Origin: Lindgomyces ingoldianus
Lineage: Eukaryota; Ascomycota; Dothideomycetes; Pleosporales; Lindgomycetaceae
Direction of reading: 5' to 3'
Assembly (NCBI RefSeq): GCF_010093535.1
Contig: NW_022985169.1
Coordinates: 475,660 to 539,659, forward strand
Length of the DNA stretch: 64,000 nucleotides
Shown here: piece after piece, positions 33,589 through 43,644 of the stretch
Numbering within the stretch: position 1 is the stretch's first letter
Layout of the letters: each line of letters starts with the position of its first letter
Made by a program: the position numbers and the translations under genes
Notes under the pieces: generated by a model
Seen by the model: the letters and a program-made list of their open reading frames with translations, nothing else
Database searches by the model: none
Told to the model about the DNA's origin: nothing

Positions 33589-34903
33589 TAACCCTTATTA
33601 CTATATAAGGCTTTACATAGAAGTAGGCTAAACATAATGCTGCTAATAATACTAAACATACTAGCATTACCTACTTTTACACCTTAGCTAGCACCACACT
33701 AATTACTGTATAAACAATACATGCCACCCTACCTAACGCCTGCTCTACACCCTTAATTGTACACACTACTAATACTACCTATATAATCTATACTACATTA
33801 TAACTTGTATAAACTTCTACTTTAAAAAGAAACTACTAAAGAAAAACCTTTAGTAAATAAAATTATATAATTTTAAAAAGTATAAAAAAATAATAATAAC
33901 TATATAAGTTAACTATATAACATTTTTATAAAGAAATAAAATTTTTTTATTAATCTATATTAATAGCTAAATATTTAAAAAACTTAGTATATAAACATTT
34001 TTTTAGATATTCTAAAAGGTTATGTAAATATGTACTATATGCACAACATAGGCTTTAAATATAACGAGAAGCATTTATATAACACTTTAAGCAGTTACTT
34101 TAACACTAATGTAAACTATAGCTAGTACTAGATAGACTAGATAATAATAACTTTTATATAATACTAATAAAAGAACTTTAATAAAAGTTTATATAAAGTT
34201 TTTAAAATAATAATTAATAAGCTAACACTTATATAAAAAGCACTAAAAATAAAATTTTAAAAAGATGTTTTACTACACACTACTATTATATAAGCCTGTT
34301 AAGAATAACTAGAACTAGAACATGCTATGTTTACTATTAAGCTTTTATGTAAAGCTTTATTTAGTAACTTATAGGCATTACTTTAAGTTACTATAGACTA
34401 AAAAGTAAACTAATACCTTTAGAAACTGCCTAATGCATACTATATAAACTACTAATATAACTTTGTATAACAAGAGAGAAAATTCTCTTTATATAAAAAA
34501 AATAATATAAAATTTTTTTATCTAAGTTTAGGCTATAATTTAAAGACAACTATATATAAATAAAAAAGTACTTTATTTACTATAAAAAATGTTAGTTATT
34601 AAACTACTTTTATAATAACTATATATAAGTAAAGAACTAGTATATTACTTTATATAAAAAATTTTATAATAAAACTTTATTATATAAAGCTATTACCTTA
34701 TATATCTAAAACTTTAAAGGTTACCTTAAAAAAATAATTTACATAATATAAATAAAATAAAATAAAAAAGTAAAAATGCTAAAAAAGCTATTAACTACTT
34801 TACCTTTACTACCTACTTACACTATGTAATAAAAAAAGACATTTATAGCATTAAACCTAAAAAGTATGCTAAGCAGTTTATCCTTAATAACTAATACTAT
34901 ATA
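33589..34903. other. Very AT-rich, heavily degraded sequence, unidentified
   Basis: 1.3 kb, strongly TpA-rich. No intact frame. Conceptual reading through stops on the plus strand around 34,300-34,900 looks weakly protein-like, but no family could be named. Probably a further transposon erased by RIP. Confidence 0.4.
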
Positions 34904-36387
34904 ACGTACTTCACAGGCGAGTTGCTTACACACCTAAGTCGCTTACTTTTGCTAAGACCCCACCCTAACAAACTCTATTATAGCCTATAACAACCCGCTC
35001 TAGCACTTTATAGTATAGTACAGCCTAGAATATTATTTAGATACTACTTTTACTTCTTGCTTACACATTTGCGCATTATGCCTAGTCTAATTACACTATT
35101 TATAGCGCCTTTAAAATAGCTTACTTACTTTAGCTTACACCTACTTTTTTACTTTTTTTTTTATTACTATGTGCTCTAAACTTCTTTAGAGCTATTAAGT
35201 GTAAGCTTTTTTAAATTATTAAAGTTTTTTTTACCTTAATCTACTTTTTTTTATATAATTTATGTTATGTAGTAGCTTTATTAGCTACTTAAAGCTTACT
35301 AATATTTTATTATACTAATACTAGCTTATATATAATTATTACTACTTTTTTTAAGACTTTTTTAAACACTTTAACTATAAAAGTTAGTAAACTATTTATA
35401 TACTTTTAAATTTTTATTTTTATAAGTATTAATTATAACTTAAGTTTTAAAGTATTACTTAGAGTTTACAACTACTAAGGCTTGTTATATATAAGTAGTA
35501 GTAGTAATAAAGTGTGTAACTTTATATTAAAGCTTATTATAACTTATTATAAGTTAAAAAGAACTAATCTAGCACTTTAAAACTTTTTTTAAATATTACT
35601 AAAAGTAATTATAGTATTTTAAGCTACTTTAAAGTATAGTAAGAACTTTATTTTTATAATATAAGTAATTTAGTTATGTATAAAGTTTTTAGCTTAGTGC
35701 TTATATACTTTTTTAAAAAAGAAAAACAACCTACATTAAGTAGCTATAAAAAGTGTAATAAGTAAAAAAGTATATAAATAGTAATAATTTTATTATTTTT
35801 ATAGTATTACTAAAAATAAAGTAAGTTATAGCTTTTATAGCTATTAATAACTAGTACATAGTAGCTGCTAATAGTACACTTTTTTATATGCGCATTAAAG
35901 TGCTTTAACTAGTCTAGACTAAGCTAATTAGTAGTTTAGCTACACTTAAAGATTATAATAACTTAATTTTAAAGTAAAATTTTCTTTTTATACTAGTATA
36001 AAAGGTAGTTACTACTCTAAAAAATAATAAACAGTAGAATAGCCTACTTTTTAGTATTAATGCCCTAGATAGCTGTTATCTACTCTTAGTTACCTAGCTA
36101 GACTACTTTTAGCTGTCTTTATTTTTTTAAACTTATAATAACTGCTCTAGTAAATATCTAGCTTATTATAAACCTTATTTTATTAAAGTTATATGTGTTG
36201 TTATTTTAGATACTATACTTAGCTTTACTATTCTTTATAAAGTTAAACTAGCTTTAAATTACTATAAAATTTTTATAATAAGCTTTTTTATAGTTATAGT
36301 TATACTTAAACTTTACTTTAAGCTTTAAGTAACACTTAATAAACATATTAAGCTAGTTTATGCTAACATAGCTTATATTATACTTAG

Positions 36388-36613
36388 TGTCCGTACGTAA
36401 GTACAGCTGTGTCTGTACACGCGTACAGCTAAATTAGGTTGCCTAAAACGTTAGCTATCTAGCCTGTGCGTTAGGGGCTATGTGTACTTAAGAGCCCTTT
36501 TTCTTTATATAAAAAAAAAAGCAGTAGTTAATAATAAAAAAATCTTTACCTACTTACCTCTTAGTACACCCCTTAGGTGTATGTTTGTTTAATTAAACCT
36601 AAGTTAACTAACA
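36388..36613. repeat. Left LTR of D (226 bp)
   Basis: Begins TGTCCGTACG and ends CTAACTAACA. Its outer (left) part is nearly unmutated (CACGCGTACAGC) while its inner part is RIP-altered (TTTGTTTAATTAAACC), the mirror image of the right LTR. Confidence 0.88.
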
Positions 36614-36660
36614 CTAATTAGTCTATTAATAGACTGTTTTGCTATAAAAGCTTAAACCCC

Positions 36661-37087
36661 CTGCGTGTATAGCTACATAGAGAGGGCTTTTTAAGCCTTT
36701 GCAAAAAACCTGTCTTTTTAATAAGTAAATTTGCAAGGATTAATAAAACTGCTACTATATAAGAAGCTTACACCTACTATGTGCGTAGCTACGCAGAGAA
36801 GGTACAAAGAAGCTTACATCTACTATGTGCGTAGCCACACAGAAAGGGGTAAGCAAGCCTTATGTGCGCCCCTAGATTAACTAATTGCACAAAGACAAGA
36901 TTAGCAACCTGCTGCGTGTGTAGCCACGCAGAGAGGGCTTACTACTAAGCCTTTGTGCGCCCTAGAGCCTCTTGTTAACACAGGCTGTGCAACTACTTAC
37001 CTACTGCGTGCGTAGCCACGCAGAGGAGACAATACAGGCCGCATAATTAGAAACCTACCGCGTGCGTAGCTACGCAGAGGAGGCTCC
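36661..37087. repeat. Array 1 in D: six GCGTAGC hairpin repeats
   Basis: Six copies of a roughly 28-bp motif, core CTGCGTGCGTAGCCACGCAG, at about 36661, 36773, 36820, 36909, 37001 and 37055. Spacing is irregular (about 47-113 bp). Each copy can pair CTGCGTG with CACGCAG around a CGTAGC loop. The second copy instead has the perfect 12-bp palindrome GCGTAGCTACGC. Each copy is followed by a purine run (AGAGAGGG or AGAGGAG). Linkers are unrelated. Confidence 0.8.
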
Positions 37088-37108
37088 TTATTAGCAGCCT
37101 GCCTTGTT

Positions 37109-37571
37109 AACACCCCCCCCCCCCTTAATTAGTTGCTCGCACAGAAGGCGACTAACTAACACCCCCTACCCCCCTAGGGATCTATTGCCCGCACAAAAGG
37201 CAAATCAACCAACACCTCCCCCCTCCTAGGGATTAATCGCTCGCACAAAAGGCGATTAACTAACACCTCTCCCCCTCTCTAAAGATTAATTACCTGCACA
37301 GAGGGCAATTATTAATTAATAACCCCTTTAATTAATTGCCTATATAAGAAGTAATTAATTAGTTAACACACCTCCCTCTTACCCTAGGGACTAACTGCCT
37401 GCACAAAGGCAGTCTACTACTAATACCCCCTCTAGTTGCCTACATAAAGGGCACCCTTAACACCTTACCCCCCTTTAATTAATTACCTACATAGAAGGCA
37501 ATTAACTAACACCTCTCTCCTTCTCCTTCTTAGAGATTAATTGCCTGCACAGAAGGCAATTAACTTACACT
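37109..37571. repeat. Array 2 in D: nine tandem ~50-bp hairpin repeats
   Basis: Nine consecutive units of about 41-56 bp, each a C-rich run, then CTAGGGATTAA-like sequence, then a stem-loop, then CTAACACC. The loop is usually TGCACAGAA or similar. Stems: unit 1 AGTTGC/GCGACT (37131-37153), unit 3 TTAATCGC/GCGATTAA (37233-37259, perfect), unit 6 ACTGCC/GGCAGT (37394-37413, perfect), unit 9 TTAATTGCC/GGCAATTAA (37537-37563, perfect). The others have one mismatch or wobble, except unit 7, which pairs only partly. Confidence 0.85.
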
Positions 37572-38029
37572 CTCTTCTAAGTTATAGTGTCTTTATACAC
37601 CTTATATAAAAAGTTATTAGGGGTTACATGTGTGTTTAAAATAATTTTATATAAAGAGGTAGATTTAAATCTTTTACATAATAAAATAAATATAGACTCT
37701 TCTCTACTATAATAATAAGCTTTATATACAGTGTACATCCTCTTTAACATGCATAAGCTGCTAAGAGGAAAGTACACACTATAAAAGTAAAACAACTTTA
37801 AAAGATAAATAACACATAATTTTAATAACTTCTTTTATATAATTAAATAAGAACTTTTTCTTACTTTAGCTAAGCATAGGCACTATTTTAGAGGTAGGTT
37901 AAATTATACATAAGCTAAAAAGCTAAAGAATATTATAAATAAAAAAAGCACTAAAAGTTAGCTCTAAAAAAAAAAGTAAAATTAACATATAAATAAGTAA
38001 GTAACTTTATAAAAGTAAAAAGTTACTAG

Positions 38030-38256
38030 TGTTTATATATAAGTACAGCTATGTCTGTACACATGTATAGCTAAATTAGGTTACCTAAAATGTTAGCTAT
38101 CTAGCCTGTGCGTTAGGGGCTATGTGTACTTAAGAGCCCTCTTTCTTTGTATAAAGAGAGAGGGCAGTAGTTAATAACAAGAAGATCTTTGCCTGCTCAC
38201 CTCTTAGTACGCCCCTTAGGCGTACGTTCGTTCGATCGAACCTAGGTCAACCGACA
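38030..38256. repeat. Right LTR of D (227 bp)
   Basis: Begins TGTTTATATA and ends GGTCAACCGACA. The outer right part keeps CpG-rich sequence (GTACGCC-CTTA-GGCGTAC hairpin at about 38209-38229 and GTTCGATCGAAC), while the inner left part is RIP-altered. Confidence 0.88.
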
Positions 38257-38339
38257 CTTAGTGTGTAAAGAATTAGCTATATTAGCTATAGCTACTAGCT
38301 AGAGGGGAAATCCTTACACATCTAGCTTAAGTATATACT

Positions 38340-38932
38340 TGTTACGGTCTATGGTTGGACCAGCGTAACTCCACCAGGAGTGCTCCACAATCTAGCTGGA
38401 TTGGGGCAGGGCTCGCTTAGCGACCAATCGGAGGACACGGAGGCAGCCCGGCTGCCCGCAGTAATGGAAGAATGCCTTGTCTAATAGGGAGCCAGGCCGC
38501 GAATTTAGGGAGCCTAAGGGAGCTTATAGGAGCCCCTCTTAGCAGGCTACTACAAACTCCTAACAGCTCCCCTTAGCACCCTAGCACATGTATATAGTTC
38601 CTATATTAAACAACCTTTAAAAGGTGTGTTTAATATTTAGTTTATTTTTTACATAGACTAAGTAGCATTTAGCCTTCTAAAGGGCTGTAATACTATTTAT
38701 ATATCTTACACTATATATACCTCTAACCCTGTCTGCAAGGACTGTTTAACCCTAGCCTTCTTACTGCTGCACATAGGGTAAACTATAATCTAGTCACTCT
38801 CCCTCCCTCTATTAGCCTAATAGCCTGTACGTAGGACTGTACACCCTACTAGATTAGCCCCTACTACCTGTCCTACTTCCCCCTTAGGAATACTAACAGA
38901 CCTAAGTGCTTTCTAAAGTAAAAATTATAACA
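38340..38932 (+). repeat. Left LTR of A (593 bp)
   Basis: Starts TGTTACGGTC, ends TTATAACA. The first 150 or so bases keep normal composition (GGTTGGACCAGCG, GCCCGGCTGCCCGC) where the right LTR shows C-to-T/G-to-A changes; its inner end is RIP-altered. Confidence 0.92.
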
Positions 38933-41900
38933 TTAAATACTACCCTCTTTAAAAAGTATAGTAACTTTATAATATAATCTAGATTCTAACATAGCCTATG
39001 CTGCGCTATTAAGATTTATAGAAGTTTTTACCTAAAGTAAAGCTGTCTTTATAGAATAAATTAACTTAATTTAAAACAATATTAAGAAACTCTAGCAGAT
39101 TAGTAATAAGGTTAGTAAGTTATTAAAACTTAAAAAGAAAATAGCTAACTTTTACTAAAAAACTATAAACTTACTAAGCCCTCTGCCTCTTATTAACTTT
39201 TATAAGGCTACTACCTAAGCCTATTAGATACATAAACTATAAGTAAAATTAGTAAAAGTTTAAAATATCTTAATAGATAAAGTAAGTATTATAGCTAAGA
39301 AAGCTTTAAGACTAGCCTTTTTAAAGCCTTTTAAAAAATTATTAAAGAACCTTTAACTATTCTTTACTAAATGCTACCTTTATATGTAATATAATAAGGG
39401 AGCATTTTAGACTAACACAGAAATAATCTTCTAAATAGAATTACACTTAAAAGGCCCCCTTATAATCTAGTTCTAACTCTATGCTAATAATTAAATAGAC
39501 TTTAGAGCTAATAGTGCACTACTTAACCCTAAAACTAAGGAAGTATTTAGTAGTGTTAAAAACTTTAAAGCAGCTCTATTAGCTATCTATAGGACCTTAG
39601 ATAAAAAAAAAATTACAGCTAACTAACTAGATAATATAAGATAGGGCAGCAGGCTAGTCTAAAACTATGCAGCGCGTTTTAGGGAGCAAATAGCTATCTG
39701 CAGATAGAATAACTAGAAAGCCCTATGCTGCATGTTTTATAATAGACTAAACAACAAAGTAAAAGATAAGTTTATGCACATAAACTAACTAACTACTCTT
39801 AAAAAATATATTAAAAAAGTAATAACTTATAATAATTACTATAAAGAATGTAAAAGAGAAAAGAAATTAAAAAAAACTTTTTAAAAGCTAGAGTTTATCC
39901 CTAAAAAAAAAAAGCTTTTATAATATAATAAAAAGCTAATAGACCTTAGTTATGTAAAGCATACATAAAGCTTCCCTTTAAAAAAAACTAAGTTCTAAAA
40001 CGCAATAAGCTACCTCTAATAAAAAAATAATAAAAGTAGTTAAAAAATAAAGCCTGCCTAAACTATAAAAAAGTAAAACACTTCTGCTAAAACTACTTAG
40101 ACTTCTAGAAGAAGGAAAATAAAAATACTACTATAATAATAAAAGCTATTACTGCTAAATATAGCCTTATAGACAAAGAAATATAGGAAAGACTAGATAA
40201 CAGACTTTACTAGTAATATAGAAGAAATTACTCTTTAAACAACTGCCCTAAACTATATTAAGAGGTAGTTATTTAAAATTTTAGTAGCCTTAATATAGTG
40301 TTACAGGACCTTATAATTCTTAAAAGATATAAAAAAAAGACTTAAATCTAAGGATATATTATAAATGTTTAAAAAAAAGAAAAATAATTCCCTCTCTAAG
40401 ACTAAACCTCTAGTACTTTAGCAAAAGAGCTTTCCTAATAGTTTTAGAGATGCAGGTGCTAGAAGTGTAGGTTATAACATAACTATTTAAGTAATTATAT
40501 AGTCTTACTTTACTAAATAAACATTAGCAATAACTACTTAATGTTTAACATTATATAAAGAATAGCTAAAGTTAAATATAACATTATAAATAAAAAAAAG
40601 TAATAGTAATTTTTTACTAAGATTAAAAATTAAAAGCTAGAGTAGCTAGGTAAACTTACTAAGTTTAAAGTACTATAACTAGCGCCTAAAAAACCTAAGA
40701 CACTACTTCTAAGCCTAGCAATCTCTAGAAAGGCTCTTGCAATACAATAAAATCACAAATAATGTGTCCTCTGCAGAAGCAGCGCCTATAGCACAAACAG
40801 TTGCTAATAGAAAGAACACCTTGTACAGCTTGTACAAACAAAAGAATACCCTTAGTAGACCTAAGAGAGTCCCCTTAACATGTTACATAGACCTAATAAT
40901 TATCTATATCCCTAGTACTAATGCACGCGACAGTATTGCATTAAGCATTAGGATAACAAACATTAAGCAGGATAGTAGCCTACATAGGAAAGGAACTATA
41001 ATAGTTGCCTATAGTAGGGAACAGCCTTAGCCTGCAAAACTATAAATTACTACACTTGTTAAATAGCTCCTCCTTATAAATAAAAAGGCTAGATAAAGTG
41101 TAATAAATAAAATAACTATAAGTTCTACTATTTTTAGTAAAAGGTAGTAAAAAAAAAACTATCTAACATTACATTACTTAGTTAAAGATTATAAATGTAA
41201 AGCAACTAACTACTATAATTAAAAACATTAAATTTATAAAAAAAAAAAGTATAAGTTTAATAATAACTTATAAGATATTAATTTTTATCCCCTTTTAGAT
41301 AAAAAAGTTAAACACAACATATTAGTAGTAATTATAGTAGAATAAGGGGCAGGACATAGCCTAACAACCACCTTTACGTACAAGGGATAGCCTAGGCTAG
41401 CCCTAGTAGACAGCAGGTGTACCTTTACTACAATAGATAAGGATTAGGTAGATAAGCAAAGTATACTATTCTATATAAAAAAAAAACCTATTTAAGGTAA
41501 CCTTTACTAACACATTATTAATTAAGTATAGTAGAGGATAGATTAACTTAGAAACTTATAAGAAAAACTTTAAAACTTTAAACATAAAAGACTAGAAGTC
41601 TATAAACATACTTAAGCTAGAAGGCAAGTATAATGTAATTCTAGGCTATAACTAGCTTAGAACGCATAACCCTGTAATTAATTAGAGAACTATAACTATA
41701 GAAACTTCTAACAACCACGCACACATAACCTAGTTAGCATGCTATAATAATAGATGCCTAGTCTATAAATAAGCAAAGCAGGGTAGCAGTTACTACCCTA
41801 AGAAAAGAAAACTTTAAAAATTCCTTTACTAAGAACTAAAAGCCTAAGTAATAAAAATAATAAAAAAAAAACTTAAAAAAGTCTCTTATAAAATAATTAA

Positions 41901-43326
41901 AGCAGATAAAGATGTAAAATAGATTAGTGTTATCTAAATCTAAAAAGAAGGCTACATTCTACCTAAATACAGAGACTATAAAGACATGTTTAAAACACTA
42001 GAAGACCTAAGAGAACTACTACTACACTAGCTTTAAAATTATGCTATTAACTTAGTAAAAAATTATAACTTAAAGACGCATAAGCTTCACCTTCTAACAA
42101 GAGTATAAAAAAAGGCCTTATAAAAATACATTAATAGGATGTTAGTATAAGGCTACATTTAAAAAAGCTATAGCTTTATAGCTTTAGCAGTAGTTTTTAT
42201 AAAAAAAAAAAAAGAAAAATCTAAGTCTATTAAGACTATAGAACCTTAAATAACAACATAGTCTAAAATTAGTTCCCTTTACTAATTATATAGAACATTA
42301 TAAACTAATTAAAAGGAACCTAGTACTTTATAAAATTTAACGTACAAGACAGATTTAACAAAATAAAGATATAAGAAGAAGATAAGTAGCTTACAGTGTT
42401 TAGGACCTTATAAGAACTCTATAAGTTACTAGTAATGCTGTTTAGCCTAACAAACACCCTAGTAATGTTTTAGTAAATTATTAATACTGCTCTTAACTTT
42501 TATCTAGATGTCTTTACTCTAGTATATTTAGATAACATCCTTATCTACTTAAAAGATACTCTAAAAGACTACATATAAAAGGTACAAAAAGTCTTAGAGC
42601 AGCTTAGGAAGTACAGACTTTACTTGCAGCTTTCTAAATGCAAGTTCTATGTTGCTAAGATAGAATACTTAGGATTTATAATTAATAAAAAAAAAATAAA
42701 AATTAATCTAGCTAAAGTATAAAAGGTACTTAAGTAGCTAGAACTCTAAATAGTTAAAAAAGTAAAAAGATTCCTAGGGCTATTAAGCTATGTTAGATAA
42801 ATAATTAAAGACTATTTAAAAATTACTATACTATTAACAAACATAATAACTAAAGAATAGGCAATAGTAAAATTTGTCTAGACCTTAGAAATAAATAAAG
42901 CATTTATAACACTAAAACAAGCTATAACAGATAAACTAGTACTAAGAATGTACAACCTACAACTAGACATAAAGATCCACACAGACGCATCCCTTAGAGC
43001 TAGCAGAGCCGCGTTATACTAAAAGCAGGAAGACAGGAAATAGCACCTAGTTGCGTACCACTCTGCTAAGTTCTTAGGTCCTAAAGCAGGCTACAGCATA
43101 CCTAACAAAGAACTAAAAGCAATACTAAATACTATAAGAGTATAGGCCACAGAGCTACATAGGATAGCAAAGCTATTTAATATTATAACTAACTATGTAA
43201 ACCTAGTTATGTTCTTGTTAGTAAAGAAACTGTTACTAATGCACATAAGATAGGTAATAGAACTTGCACAGTTTAACTGCATTATTAAACATGTACCTAA
43301 AGCATAAAATTAGCAGGCTAACGCCC
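38933..43326 (+). pseudogene. Gag and first part of Pol of element A (protease, RT, RNase H), RIP-killed
   Basis: A gag core (FREQIAICR, INQLTTLKKYIKK-like with stops) can be read at about 39650-39830. A zinc knuckle at 40055-40096 shows its second and fourth Cys as Tyr (TGC/TGT to TAC) and a Gln as stop, classic RIP. The protease motif ALVDSRCTFTTID (Gly changed to Arg) lies at about 41399-41437. The RT active site VYLDNILIY (second Asp to Asn) is at 42522-42548. RNase H motifs IHTDASL (about 42970-42990) and VAYHSAKFLG follow, and ANALSRL is near 43320. The frame breaks off where element C is inserted. Stops throughout. Confidence 0.85.
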
Positions 43327-43644
43327 TGTCACGATTGTGCACAAGTAAGGTTATAGAGCTTTACAGAGGTCTAGTTTAATTACTACGTAAGGTATTATAG
43401 TAGGTACAAGACGTTGTGTGAGGAACAGAAAGGTTTAGGAGGAAATTAGTAATTAAATACTTAGCTTAGAAGTCTAAGCGCTTTAGGTATAAATTAAGCC
43501 TGTTTTAGGTTTAGTTAGTGTTAAGGTAGTTTATACTTAAGTTTATGTCTATGTTATGTTATGTTTATGTTAGACGTGCACTAATAATACTCTAGTACGC
43601 ATCTAATACAGTTATGTCTAGGATCTAGAGAGGATACTGTAACA
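43327..43644 (-). repeat. 3' LTR of C (318 bp)
   Basis: Starts TGTCACGATT and ends ATACTGTAACA on the plus strand. The outer left tip keeps TGTCACGATTGTGCAC where the other copy reads TGTTATAATTATGCAT; the inner end is RIP-altered (ATCTAGAGAGG against ATCCGGGGAGG). Confidence 0.92.

Larger units (their letters stand above)
36388..38256. mobile_element. D: short, apparently non-autonomous LTR element carrying hairpin arrays
   Basis: 1869 bp with a perfect 5-bp target duplication CTTAG (36383-36387 and 38257-38261) and TG...CA ends. It sits inside pogo P2. The interior (36614-38029) has no gag or pol signature. Instead it holds two arrays of short hairpin-forming repeats (36661-37087 and 37109-37571), then about 450 bases of AT-rich sequence. 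In size and lack of coding it resembles TRIM-type elements. A 72-codon frame at 37577-37795 (-) shows no family features. Confidence 0.85.

Noticed and set aside
36661..37571. CRISPR-like repeat array in element D
   Set aside because: Spacing is irregular or directly tandem, spacers are not unique sequences of constant length, the sequence is fungal, and the arrays lie inside an LTR element.
40737..41030. 97-codon open frame in A as a real gene
   Set aside because: It lies inside the RIP-killed gag-pol region of A, has no family features of its own and is probably a less mutated piece of that polyprotein.
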